The notes: generated by a model not told the origin, from the sequence alone. Numbered from the stretch's first letter, positions 33,892 to 45,681 are shown. The stretch is DNA of 64,000 bases from Anisus vortex (GCA_949126835.1 OX421497.1:43298226-43362225); one strand, 5' to 3'. Numbers and translations: made by a program.

Positions 33892-35097
33892 ACTCCAACA
33901 ATTCTCTTTTATATGTCCATCTTTCTTACAGAATGTACAGGTAATTCTCTTTTGTACAAAACTTGAATTCTCTTGTTTATCGGCTTTTTGTTTACTTTTA
34001 TCCTCTGTCGATCTTAACTTCCTCTCTGTATTACTGTTTTGAGTCCTCAAACTTGTTCTGTCATTTTGAAAATAATGGCTATGCGGGTGAATAATGACGT
34101 ATTCATCGGCTTTTACTGCTGCTTGTTCTGCTATTTCAATACCACGATCAGCCAAATGAACTTTTATATCAGTGCGAATCTTCTCAGTAAAATCCTCCAT
34201 CAGTATGAGATTATATAGTTTTTCATAATCTTTATTCACATTCTTAGAACGTAACCATCGATCAAGATACTTTTTCTCTAATCTCAGGAAGTCAACATGT
34301 GAAACTTCTGGTTCCTTCTTGTACTCACGATATAACTTTCGATACTTTTCTGGAGTTAGAACATAACTCAATAGTACTCTGCTCTTTATTAGTTCATAAT
34401 CATTGCATTCCTCTGGAATCAAATTCAATACAACATCTAGAGCCTTGCCTTTTGTTAGAGCTGAACGTAAAAGTACTGCTTTCTTATCTTCAGGAAATTT
34501 ATAATCGATCGAGTTTCTCTCGAAGACCATAAAGAACTCATCAATCTCTATGTTCCCCATGCTTGGGACATGCTTTTTAAACTTATATAGTTCTACATTA
34601 TTTGTTTCCTGAATCGTATGAGTTGACGAACGAGACTTTGCCAATTCAATCCTTTCATTACTAGCGATTCTTTCTTTTTCCAATTCCCCCAATCTTTTCT
34701 CTTTCTCTGCTTCTATTCTTTTACTCTCCAATTGTAATTGTAATTGTAATTGAATTTCTAACTTCTTCATTTCTAACTGAAATTTCATGTCCGCACTTAG
34801 TTAATTTCCATTCATTTTAAATTCATGGTTATTTATGTCTGTTTTCAGGGTTTCTGATACATTGAGAACCACTGATTCTTCATTATTCATAGTATTTTCT
34901 TCAAGCATTGCACCATGTCTTTTCAAACATTCCTTAATATCTTGAATCAATTTACTCCTTACTGGTGTAACTTCAGTAATGTCTATTCCCAGAGAATTTG
35001 CCATCTCTTTTAACTGGGTTAGTGACATGCTATTTAACTGTTCTGACGTGATAGCAAAAATATTCAATTGCTCCAACGTAAGATTAGCTTCCGCCAT
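33892..35097 (-). pseudogene. gag part of outer element, with one in-frame stop and cut by insertion
   Basis: It reads on the minus strand from the ATG at 35097. The N-terminal SAP-like motif (LNSMSLTQLKEMANSLGID) is followed by a single TAA at 34801-34803. The same frame then resumes at once (MKFQLEMKKLE) through a QL-rich coiled coil, a SCAN-like capsid part and the CCHC knuckle CTFCKKDGHIKENC. The inner element interrupts two codons after the knuckle. Across the insertion, counting one ACTC copy, the frame of this part and the protease-integrase part is the same. So apart from the stop and the insertion the original was a single gag-pol frame like 188-5083. Confidence 0.92.
34731..34766 (-). 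repeat. hexanucleotide repeat in gag
   Basis: TGTAAT/TTACAA-type hexamers (plus strand: AATTGTAATTGTAATTG) encode alternating Q and L in the coiled coil. Confidence 0.8.
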
Positions 35098-35378
35098 GTT
35101 TTATATTAATGACGTAAATAGAAGATAAAAAAAAAATTAACTTTACCTTTTATAAAGTCCTTTGAAATATGTTACACCACTGTTAATTTGTAGAAGATAA
35201 ATTTTAAGGATGATTGTGTACAAAGCTGAAAACAGTATGTCCGAACACAGACAGTGCCTCCCACGTAGACAGAATTCGAATAAATATTTGTTGTAAACCG
35301 TTTTCACTAAAACAGTTGTATATTCTCAATTTCTTATACATACAAACTTTAGATCCAGGACGCTAGCCCCCAATCTTT

Positions 35379-35981
35379 TGTCACGTGCGAAATCAGCTAC
35401 TGACGTATGATGATATTTTTAGTAATGTATTATTATATATATTCTTTTGATTCACATCCATCTTGGATCTCACAAGGTTGTATAAGAAGTTGTATTGATG
35501 TTATTGAATTAGATTTGATGTTTATTTGACTCGTTGCGATGTGAATCTTTTGTGTATAAAGTGATTTAGATAAACTGTACCTTAATATATAGGAAATCCA
35601 CAATCCTGTTTGAATGATTAAACACAATTTTATTCCAACAAGTTGAGATGATAAAATATAACAGTAACACGGAATACATGTACCAGTATTATATGATGAA
35701 ACTTAATCAGTTGAGATTTTTCTCTATCGTACTAAGCCGTAATCCTATCCTTAAGAAAGTGGTCAAAAACAGTCCTCACACATTAGCGCCCAAACTAGAA
35801 CTAAACTAACGGACTCAACCCTCGTGCTGACATATCACGCATTTTCATGCTATGACGTAGTGTCTAGACATATACATGTTTTATTCCTAACACGGAAACA
35901 TTTCGGGTTTAAGATTATTTCATTTTAACTTTAGTTAATAATAACAGAACCAATATAATTAATAAAATTACTTCTGTAACA
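35379..35981 (-). repeat. 5' LTR of outer element
   Basis: 603 bp, the same length as 23748-24350, with about seven substitutions between the pair. Confidence 0.95.
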
Positions 35982-36400
35982 ATATCTGTATCAATTGTTG
36001 TGGCCATACTCTATTATATCAGGCCATTTACTGGTAGCGTTCACGTTCACTCAATCTCATCATAAGCGTTCTCGATATATTATAACGAAGTCTGTGTTTT
36101 TACTTACAGTTTTTTAATCTCACAATAAGACATAGAATACATAGAATACTCCTATGCAAAGTTCAAGTTACATTTTTTTATAAATTCACAATATAACCTA
36201 AGTCTGGTTATACACGAAAAACATCTTATCGAAAATAAAATATTATGCAGATCTCGCTTCGAGCTATTAACTCTTACTGACGATCTATATATACTTTCAG
36301 ACACACACACACACCAAAAAAAGCTTAATTCTGAACAATCATAAAAAAGAACGAAACAAAATAGAATAACAAACAAGGGAGGGAACTAATACGTTAAAAC
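35982..36400. other. no gene recognised
   Basis: AT-rich; a short AC run lies at about 36300-36314. Confidence 0.5.
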
Positions 36401-36703
36401 CACTGATCTATAAAAAGAAAGGATAGCGCCTCCATATTAAATGTGTATGCGCTAATGGAAGCCAAAATGAATTCCCCTTTCCCACTATTCACTTATCTAC
36501 ATAAGCGAGTTACAGAAATAAACCACTTATGAATAGAACAAATCCATACGATAAAAAGGAAGTCTAAGTCACTGGAAATGTATTTACAGGTCAGTGTTAA
36601 GGAAACATAATGTTATAGATAAGTGAAAGTCACGTGAAAGCCTATTTATTTGGGTCCAAGAATTCTACTTCCGTGCCTAATCCATTCTTTTTATAGATCA
36701 GTG
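36401..36703. mobile_element. 303-bp MITE with 8-bp target duplication
   Basis: Both ends read inward CACTGATCTATAAAAAGAA (19 bp identical, imperfect beyond). They are flanked by GTTAAAAC and GTTAAAAT (7 of 8). The 8-bp duplication and CA start suggest a hAT-type transposase. No coding capacity. Confidence 0.9.
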
Positions 36704-36889
36704 GTTAAAATAAAAGAAGTATCATAACACACACACAATTTTATCAATTTCATTTTACTAACAGGCCGAAAGGAAAATACTTGTTAGTTAATTAGCTTAA
36801 TTTATGTTTGTAGTAATTAAAGCTATAACTGTTATAATGGTAGTATTTTATAAACGTCGTTTTGAAAACTATTTGTGATAAAGCACTAG

Positions 36890-36955
36890 TAATGTCTGCG
36901 GTTAGTAGACCGGACAGTCAACAAAACGGCCGGGGTTCTAGCCCTACCGCCCTTC
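36890..36955 (+). repeat. weak tRNA-like SINE head
   Basis: TGCGGTTAGTAGACC then GGGGTTCTAGCCCTACC resemble A and B boxes at a plausible distance. The loop is off consensus, and no body matching the other SINEs follows. Confidence 0.3.
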
Positions 36956-37488
36956 GTATGTTCGAATTTTATCTAGAAGGATCGTCTGTAAACTTTAAAG
37001 TCATTAAAGTGATTAATATTAGTTAATTAAAGTTAATTAAAGATATTAACAGAGAATATCAATTGGGTCAACACACATATATAAACAATATTTACCTCGA
37101 CTTTTTCAGCACAAATGTTTTAAATTAGGGGTCGGCAACCTATTGCTAATGGTGTACCAAACTAGGATTTCTAAATCATTCTTATCTTATACATTACAGA
37201 CGCTCCTTCTATTAAGAAGATTATTGCGTTCTAGGCCAACATCCTAAAAGTCAACCTGCTCTATTATACTGGTTTTATTATTTTTTATAATACAATAAAT
37301 TTAGCTCCGTATCAAGACCAATCGTTTTATATTTAATTAAAAAACTATCGTGTTAATGATTATTATCCTTTTTAGTTGCATTATATTAACTTTCACATTT
37401 ATGGTAATTATTTTGTAAACATTATCAAGATAATAATACAGCAACTGCTACTAATTTATTACCGGTATATTTGTGTTCTTAGTTTATC

Positions 37489-37943
37489 CATAGACTATAA
37501 TATACATGGGCCGCTTGCTTTAGTATTTCTGCCATATGATGACTTGCAACACTGATGATCGGAATTCCCGATTCTAAATAACGTAATTGCTATACAGGAA
37601 ATAAAGTTATTGATATTCAAGTTCCGTTTTATTTAATCGCTATGATTTTCTCAATGAAAAATTCAAATCGAAAGTAGTACAGAGCGGAAACATTTATAAA
37701 TCAGTGTTGTGTGCGCACGGAAAACGAACATAAACTCTAAAAATAGAGCAGGCGGTCCATCTTATTATAGTCAATGATATATTAATAGGCCTACAAGTAT
37801 TCATTTAAAATCTAAAAAAATGCGATTTAATCAAACGGAACTTGTATAACAATTACTTCATTTAGAATCGGTAATGGCCAAAAAAAGAAGATATTAGCAT
37901 ACTAAACTAAAGCAAGCGGTCCATGTATATAGATCTAGTCAAT
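37489..37943. mobile_element. MITE of the CATAGACTATAATA family, with a second right end inside
   Basis: The left end CATAGACTATAATATACATG is followed by GCCGCTTGCTTTAG. The outer right end at 37943 is the complement of the same GGACCGCTTGCTTT motif. Flanks AGTTTATC and AATTTATC match at 7 of 8. A second complementary right end at 37776 shows that another family member inserted or recombined within it. Confidence 0.75.
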
Positions 37944-38263
37944 AATTTATCTGACGTTTTTTTTCTTGTTTTTTTTCTTTATTTCATTTGAAATTTGAGT
38001 TCAGCCAACCACTAACACTACGCGGAAGTGACACGGAGTCATCATACAATCTGGGTAGTTAATGTACTGTTTAACAAATGTGCATATAATTATATTTTCA
38101 TATAATATTTATATAATTTTCAGCTACTTGTTACAGATTTATCATAATAAAGTTATAATTTAGTCTTTTGTAGAAGAAAAAAATAATATTAGAAATATTA
38201 GCGCAAAGAAAACGGGCTTATTAACTCCCTTTGATTAAAAAAAAAGTTGATACATTTGATTGA

Positions 38264-38768
38264 AAGTAGTGGCGCTACTTTGCCATCAGTGCATTTTTAA
38301 TAACAAGTTTCCGTCCTATTCCAAGGCACTAATCACACCTTATGTCCCGCAAAGAACACTTCGTTCTGCCAACTCATCGCTTCTGGAAGAGCCCGGTTTC
38401 TCTCTGACGACCGTTGGCCTTAGAGCCTTCTCAGTATCCGGTCCGAAGGTGTGGAATCAACTTCCCATTCAACTGAGGCGAACAAGCTCTACTGTTACTT
38501 TCAAACAGAACTTAAAAACTCATTATTTCAATATTTACCTTAGATAACATTTAACATGCTTTAGAAACTTACTGTCTTATTTATGGGTTGGGTCGGTTAA
38601 TGCTACATTTATTTGTTTTGTCTTTTTAATCATCAATTTAGCTCTGTTAGGGCCTACCTGGCCTAGGGTAATATCCGTATTCTTAGTTGTATGTTAAACG
38701 CGCTCTGAGCTTACATTATGTTTGTTGGCAGCGCTATACAAATATTATTATTATTATTATTATTATTG
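38264..38768 (+). mobile_element. LINE 3' end with RT C-terminal frame, second family
   Basis: An open frame to 38547 encodes VPQRTLRSANSSLLEEPGF, then GLRAFSVSGPKVWNQLPIQLR and FKQNLKTHYFN. This is the C-terminal tail of CR1/L2/Jockey-type reverse transcriptases. The 3' UTR ends AGCGCTATACAAATATT plus an ATT tail. TTGAAA occurs at both junctions. Related to 15886-16340. Confidence 0.85.
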
Positions 38769-39128
38769 AAAAGTGATGCCAAACAAGTTATTTTTTGTAA
38801 TATATCAAATATTAATGACTAACCTGTTATGGTTTTTGCGGGCCAAAGCTAGAGAAAAAAAAGGGATGCGCAAAATTTTAGTGTGGAAATTCATAAGGTA
38901 TGATTCCACGTATATTTTTTTTAATCTATCAAAATATAAATTAAATATGGACTAAACTTAGTTTACAAAAAAAGGGAGTATAATAAAAACTAGGTTTTTA
39001 TGGGTTCGTTTTTTAGTTAGTGATTATCATTCTTTTTATTTGCATTAGTATCAAATATACAGTTTTATTGCTAAACTTTCACATTTATGGTTATTTGTTT
39101 ATAAACATCTTCATTTGGTTGACAAGAT

Positions 39129-39910
39129 TAGGGATGTTTAAACCGGTTTATTTTCAAAACCCATTTTCGGTTCTATAAAACCGGTTTAAAACCGGATTTC
39201 GGTCCCCCCCCCCCCAGAAAAAAGCCAAATGTGCGTAGTTTTGTAGGTATATTTGAAAAATAGATCAAACTTAATAATTGTTTGCAGGGCATTCAAGGTG
39301 TTGATTTGTGTGAATACAATATAATTTTGTACACTTTACCATTAAATTCTTTAGAACTAAAAAAGATCTGGACTAATTGATTCAAACCGATAATAGCTTT
39401 CAATAGTGATAATCAAATTTTCCGATTATTGTTGATCATAATATTAAGAAGCATATGAAGAAGATGACGATGTTAATCCAGGATGCTTCGTACGCAGGTG
39501 CGTATGCAATCCAGTGGTACTGCCACCGCTCCGTCTTATCAGTTGGGAACATAGTTTACACCGCGCCATCGTTAAAGAAGTTTTTTCAAAGATGACCCGA
39601 AAAGTAAAAAGAGTCTTGTTAATTGTAACTGTAACTTAATATTTGGTTTGATGTTGTTTTTATCGCAAGCCATAGTTGGTATTTGGAAAAATGAAACACA
39701 ATGTCTAAGACGAAATAGTGTTAGCAAGGCAATTCAAGAATTGTTTTATGCGAATCCAACATTATTTATTTTAAAAAAATATTTCCATCTGAACAAAAAA
39801 AAAAGATAAGGGTGTGCTACCAACAAACCGAAATCCGGTTTCGAAAATCAAAACCGGTTTTAGGATTCATAGCCGGAATCCGGTATTCCGGTTTTCGTTT
39901 AACATCCCTA
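39129..39910. mobile_element. 782-bp hAT-like element, TAGGGATGT termini
   Basis: It begins TAGGGATGTTTAAACCGGTT and ends with the complement of TAGGGATGTTAAACG. The subterminal regions are rich in ACCGGTTT-type motifs in both orientations. Flanks GACAAGAT and GTCCAGAT agree at 6 of 8. A 12-C run lies near 39206. No transposase frame. Confidence 0.85.
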
Positions 39911-40084
39911 GTCCAGATAATGATCTAGAAACTGTTAATATTGATAATAATATTACGTTCTCAGTAATACTCAGATTTTTGTATATTTATTTCCGAAATT
40001 CAAAAGTTGACCCAACTATCTATGAGGTGAATTTGATACTTAGTTATCATACAACCTGAGTAGTTAATTTAATGTTTGAGAATA

Positions 40085-40226
40085 GGCCGTATTGCTGATG
40101 AGAGTTAACACCCTTGCCCCTTATACAAGTCAATCTTTTATGACTGACTTGTAAATTTACAAGTGCGTCATAAAAGATTGACTTGTATAAGGGGCAAGGG
40201 TGTTAACTCTCATCAGCAATACGGCC
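40085..40226. repeat. 142-bp near-perfect palindrome
   Basis: Arms 40085-40144 and 40167-40226 are perfectly complementary over 60 bp. The central 22 bp contains a further perfect 18-bp palindrome (ACTTGTAAATTTACAAGT), leaving only two mispaired positions per arm. It starts GGCCGTATTGCTGATGAGAG. The body of related hAT copies (38070, 47231) lacks it, so it is an insertion, probably a foldback or snap-back MITE. No clear target duplication. Confidence 0.95.
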
Positions 40227-40858
40227 CATTGTGCATATAATGTTTTAGTCGCATAATATATATAATTTTCAACTAATTATTTAAAATTTGGTCATTTTAA
40301 AGCTATAAGTTTTATGTCATTTAGTCTTTTATAAAAGAAAAAAAAAAGAAATATAATATTTGAAATATTAGCGCAATTAAAACTGGTTAATTATCTCCCT
40401 TTAATAAAAAATACATTTTCTAAATTTGATTCAATAGTGATGCCAAACAAATTATGTTTTATAATGTAACAAATATTACTGAATATTACTTACTAATTAT
40501 TATTTCTTTATATAAATCCAGCCTTATGGTATTCTTTACAAGATTTAATTATTAGATGTAGGCTATATAATTAATTTACGTTAAACAGTTGTTAAAAAGC
40601 ATTTCCTGCATAAATTATTTGTCCATTTAATCTTAAGGAGTTTATCTTTTAAACATTAATAATTAAACAATTGCTTTATATAATGCTATTAAGAAGTCTC
40701 TTATATTTATTAAATTAATAAAAACGAAATTTGTTTTAGAATTACTTATATTTATGATTAATTATAGAAGTTTAGCATAAAAACTATTTTAAATATAATT
40801 AGTCTGTATCAATTAATGAGCTAATTTATAATGGCAGATACATATTTAGTCAGTTTAG

Positions 40859-41500
40859 TCATTTCTGAGTAGTGAAGTGTAAGTGACCTCTTTGAATGCT
40901 TAACACGGCCTTTCGTGTACAATAAATACTGTTCATACGTGGAAGTTGAACCAAAAGCTGAATGTAGAACGAATGCCTGGCATTTAAGAATAGCAGAGGA
41001 ATTTCATAAACATCTTCCATCCAGACTTTCCCCGCAAATTGGCACATTTCGATGCCCATTATTTTTAATGTTTAAAATTCAACTGACTGTGTTTTAAAAT
41101 TGACAATATCCACTTTAAAATAAAAATCTACATCTAAGAATGTTGGAGTAAGATTAAGCCAGTTAGGCTTGATGTGGTATGAGTATGATGAAATGAGTCC
41201 ATGAATTTGAAAGTCTTGTCTTTGATTAGAAAACTCCATTTTGAATGCTTCAATGTACTTCTGATAAAGCTCAAATATCTTTCTTAATATTATTATATAC
41301 CTTTATAAAGGGAAGTACATTTAGTTAAATGTTTTTAAATTTATTTCACTCAAGATCTATGCAAATCAATTTCAGTGGTCTAATAGTTCATGTGATGTTT
41401 TTGACCCCTTCATTGTAAACACGTTCAACGCACTGAAATGTGTCGCTCTGTCATTCAGAAACATCGGCTTCACCAGTCAGTTTTTTTCATTCAGAACTGG
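40859..41500 (-). pseudogene. hAT transposase C-terminal relic (copy B)
   Basis: Minus-strand similarity to 18338-18920 over the dimerisation-region motifs, with more frame breaks. Confidence 0.6.
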
Positions 41501-41602
41501 AAAATGTTTTTTTATATTAATAAAAAAACAACTCTTGGAGTTCTCTTGAAAATCGCTCTGCTTGCCAAGTTTGGCACGCGTGCTTTAGGTTGCCGATCCC
41601 TG

Positions 41603-42430
41603 TTTTAAATGAGGTTAAGTTATTGGTTTTTCAACCTATTCGATGCATGGTAGCGACTCGTGAAGAATGAGTACTTATTTGCATTGACAATTCTAAATGT
41701 TGGCTTTTCCATTGCCGACTTTCACTTGCAATAGAGTGCAAAAACATCAAACCAAATCTCAAGCAACGACTGACGCGAGTCTCGGTACATCCTTTTGATG
41801 TTCTTGCTCAGGGGCGATAACTGTTCCGATCCGAACAGACTGTCTGGGCCTAAATTCACATTACATCATATGTTATTTTAATTTGTGCAAAATGTTACAT
41901 CCATATTATTATATTAGACTAAATTCATAGCTGCTGTTCAGTCCTCAAGTTCATAATATACTTGTTTTTTTTTTCTTAAGCTTCATCACGTTGTAGTTAA
42001 ATTTTATGGCAAATGTTATTCAAATTTCTTTCAGCAGGTGTCAATAATTTTTTTCGACCAATGAAATAAGACTTTTTGTCGCGCTTTTTTTTCTTTGTGA
42101 CTCAGTCACCATGGCTCGCGAAGGCGGATCTTTCTATCAATGTTTCAGTCACTTTGATAACAAACAACTGCATTGATTTTAACGTGCCGTGTAACAGGTA
42201 AGGTTCCTGCAGTCAAGCTTTTAAGTCACTGCAGATTCCCCTAAGGATCATTATCGTGATGGCTCGCCCGTATACCTGTAATGTGCCCACGGAAGCACAA
42301 ATCCTATATTATAAGTACAGACATCTAGGCACCGGGAGGTTCTTCTAGACGGGTTGCAGGGTTTCTATCTACCTCCCCTCCGGGTCACGGGCCTACCCGG
42401 TGTGCAATGGATAGCTGGTTTGACTAATTG
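41603..42430. other. no gene recognised
   Basis: 41619-41720 resembles the dispersed repeat at 13570. 42225-42430 is GC-richer, ends abruptly at the LINE below, and shows no frame I recognise. Confidence 0.45.
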
Positions 42431-43605
42431 ATCGCCTCAGGTCTACATTTGGCATTCATGACATCGCCCTCTCCTGGTTCATGAACTATCTTCAGAATCG
42501 CTCCCAGACCGTTATGATTGAGTCCATATTCTCCCAGCCTGTTCACGTCTGCTATGGTGTGCCGCAGGGGTCTGTCCTTGGTCCACTTCTTTTCTCCCTT
42601 TACACTCAACCCCTATCCTTTGTCATTGAACGTCACAACCTCAAATATCATTCTTTCGCCGATGACACCCAGCTGTATAACAGTGCAGAGCCTGAGGACT
42701 TCGACAGGCTCCTTGCTTCCATCTCCATCTGTTTCCTGGACATCCAGAGCTGGATGACGGAAAACAAGTTGAAGCTTAACAGTGAGAAAGAAGACTGAAG
42801 CTCTTATCGTCGGTTCGAGACAAAGGGTCGTGTCCCTCACTGCGTCCGATCTTCAGCTGGCGGATGCAACTGTGCCTTTCTCCCCGACTGTCAAAAGCCT
42901 TGTCGTCTATCTGGACTCCACGCTGTCCATGCAAACCCACATCTCCTTCCTCACCAAAATCTGCTTCTTCCATCTGCGTCGTATTGCCGCCATCCGTCGT
43001 TATCTCACCAAGGAAGCTTGTGTTAAGCTCATCATCTCTCTCCTATTTTCCCGCTTGGACTATTGTAATTCGCTTTTGGCTGGTCTCTCGGCCTCCTCCC
43101 TTCAAAAACTCCAACGTATCCAGAACTGCGCAGCCCGACTAGTTCTCAAGAAGAAGAAGTCAAATGATATCAATCCTCTGCTCCGATCTCTGCACTGGCT
43201 ACCCATCAACAACCGGATCTCATATAAGCTGGCTTCCCTCTGTTATAGGTGCCTGAATAACTGCGCCCCGGATTATCTTCGCTCTTGTATGGAGCTCTAC
43301 ACCCAGTCCCGCCCACTTCGTTCGGCATCTGACGCGCTTACTCTGCGGATCCCTCGTGTGAGGCTAGTGTCCGCTGGCGAACGTTCATTTTCCTACGCAG
43401 GACCGTCCGCTTGGAATCACCTCCCTTCGCCAGAGCCCTAGCTATGACACCTTCAGGAGCCGGCTGAAGACTCACCTATTTCGTCAGCAAAATTAGCGTA
43501 TTACTACATATTTCGTTGTCTGTCTGTATTCTGTAACTGTCGTCTGCGCATAGAACTGTCACCAACGGGATATGCGCTATATAAGCACCGTTATTATTAT
43601 TATTA
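42431..43605 (+). mobile_element. 5'-truncated LINE, CR1/Jockey-like reverse transcriptase
   Basis: It contains the RT core from ALSWFMNYLQNRSQTV and GVPQGSVLGPLLF through the catalytic FADDTQLY (about 42655). A 4-base gain near 42788 then shifts the frame into the thumb region (LVVYLDSTLS, FSRLDYCNSLLAGL, LQRIQNCAARLVL, LHWLP). A small deletion near 43428 shifts again before the final FRSRLKTHLFRQQN and stop at about 43496. The 3' UTR ends GGGATATGCGCTATATAAGC with an ATT tail. The endonuclease half is missing and two frameshifts make it inactive. Confidence 0.93.
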
Positions 43606-43610
43606 ATATA

Positions 43611-45475
43611 AAGATTGGACAAAGCTGCAAATGACTGAACTACTGACATGCGTTAAGAAAGTTAAAAACTTTTCTTTTCCCCCCCCCCCCCCCAAAGACC
43701 ACAACGGTCAAGTGTCTGATGATGATTTCTATATTTAATGATCTAACCATTGTTTGTAATAACCGCTAGTAATGAAAAGCTTTTCCCTGTGTTGTTTTTT
43801 AACGTTTTCTTTAGTTGATGAGTTCCAGACAGAGGTTGTATATTATTGTAGTATACGCTTTACTATTACTAAGTAACATTTTAATAAAATGATCCTTTTT
43901 CATTTGTAAAACAAATGCATTCAGATTTAGAGTTTCAACATTTACAAAAAAATATTTTAACATGTGGCTACTGTAGTGAGAATGTTTCGTTATTTAGTAA
44001 TTATATTATCCTTGTGTCTTTCGGTAGGCGATTTAGTTATCGTGTTCGTGGAGAGAGTTCCGGTTGAGCTTGAACATGGATTAGCATTGTTCAACAGTCA
44101 GCTGTTCATGTAAGCTTCTGTATCATTCGTTAAACGTATTGAACCTGACTCATTGCATTCTTCTTGTTAATAGTATTTATCTAATAATAATACTTCAGCT
44201 TCCATAATCTTGTTTTTAATTTTCAGGAAAGATGAAACTGAAGAATGTTAAGACAGACACTCTATCTAAAAACATATATTTTAAACGAAATCCAGCCGTT
44301 TTGGCATTTGAGGTTTTGTTGTTAGAATTTACTAGTGCTATGGCTAATTCATTTTTGTGACACTTGAAAGAATGAGCGCTTTATATATTTATTTGAAGTC
44401 TAAAGATTCCATATGCTATAATATTTTCTTTAGTTCATTGGATGCAAGTTCTACTATAGATCTAGTTAATGATAGCAGTTATGTTAGCTATAAGTCCTTT
44501 GACATAATATTTGGTTATTTGACAAAGTTATGCTTCAAAGATGTTTCGAAAGTGTCTATCCTACTGGAGGGCTTCTATGTACGGCATCCTCACCCGGGGC
44601 GGTGGAGTCTACTGGCCCTGCGGAGTTGGCATTTTTTGGGCTGCACCGTTCCGTCTTTTTTTAATTCAAAAGACTTAGCTCCGGCTTTTATTTTGCTGCG
44701 CCTCGAAGAGCGATTAGGCTCACCTAGTTGTTAGTAAGCCTACTGTAGATATTGCCTTTCCCAAGATAATAATTATATTAATAAGTTAATTGATTAAATA
44801 ATTATATTAAGACATTTTCATTTTATTGTATTAATTATTTAGTCTCCCGTATTAAAGTTGTATAGATCAGTGCACCCAATGTACTTTAGGAAATCTTCAA
44901 AATAAAAGATTAAGTTTTTGTTAGACTGTGAGGGTACACTTCTGCTATAAGACCAATGGGTGCTTCTTTGATATCTCCATTGTAAAATTGTTTATTTAAA
45001 GTATATCATATGTGCCTACAATTCCTACATTCTATATCATCAAAGAATATATATATATGTATCTCTGTTTATATTGTTCAGTAAAGTTTTTTTGAAGTAA
45101 AAACTACAATTGCCTCTTGATCATTTCTCAAGTCTACGTGTAAAGTGCTGAATAGAATAGAATAAATGTCAGTTGGCTGAGTTGGATCTGAATAAAATGT
45201 TAAGTTGCTTATACGAATTACCACGCTACCAATAATACAAATATTATAAGCACTAACACATACCAAGATCCAAATCTTTGGAAAGCCTTCAGGTCGTCTT
45301 GAAAACATTATACTTTGCACGATACCTAGTTGTTATATATTTACATGAACCGTTTGTTTTTGCTCACGGTTGTTGATGTAGTTGTTGTTGCACTTACTGC
45401 AGTGTAGATGAAATTTTGGGGCTAATAGAGCCTTAGTTCTTTTTTCACGTGATTTATTAATACCACTATGTAGTC
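43611..45475. other. no gene recognised; poly-C tract
   Basis: A run of about 14 C lies at 43680-43693. A 125-codon frame at 44357-44734 has no known motif and a GC-richer second half (44560-44730) that may be an inserted repeat. Otherwise AT-rich. Confidence 0.45.
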
Positions 45476-45681
45476 CAATGGTCGGTAACTGAAGGCACGC
45501 ATGCCAGACTTGGCACGTTGAGCGATTTTCAATGACACGCGGAAAACTCCGACAAAGGCAATTCAAGTCTGTTTTACAAGAAATAGAGTGCTAAAGCAGG
45601 ATTACTTGTAGGCTGTTGGCACGGGGAATGATCTAGAAATTCCACTTTTGCACATTAATATCAATAGGTTGCCGTCTTCTG
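45476..45681. mobile_element. 206-bp hAT MITE
   Basis: Termini CAATGGTCGGTAACT and the complement of CAGAAGACGGCAACC. Flanks ATGTAGTC and CTGTAGTC match at 7 of 8. The same family and size as 14050-14256. Confidence 0.85.

Larger units (their letters stand above)
23748..35981 (-). mobile_element. Gmr1-like LTR retrotransposon (outer), lacking RT and RNase H, split by a younger element
   Basis: It is bounded by 603-bp LTRs and flanked by a 4-bp target duplication ATAT (23744-23747 and 35982-35985). Removing the insert 27543-33891 and one ACTC copy leaves an element of about 5.9 kb. On the minus strand the order is LTR, gag (33892-35097), protease and integrase (25397-27542), a linker (25164-25460), no RT or RNase H, about 0.8 kb of noncoding sequence, a G-rich polypurine tract and the LTR. 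I count about seven differences between the LTRs (about 1.2%), a few-fold more than in the insert. Confidence 0.95.
37126..41602. mobile_element. hAT transposon remnant, copy B, with perfect 8-bp duplication
   Basis: The left end is TAGGGGTCGGCAACC and the right end the complement of CAGGGATCGGCAACC. The flanking TTTTAAAT is identical on both sides (37118-37125 and 41603-41610). Nested inside are a MITE (37489-37943), a LINE 3' end (38264-38768), another hAT MITE (39129-39910) and a palindrome (40085-40226). C-terminal transposase relics lie on the minus strand at 40859-41500. It is therefore an old, dead host that has collected later insertions. Confidence 0.92.

Noticed and set aside
44357..44734. 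125-codon frame
   Set aside because: Composition changes half way, suggesting two unrelated sequences read through by chance; no domain.
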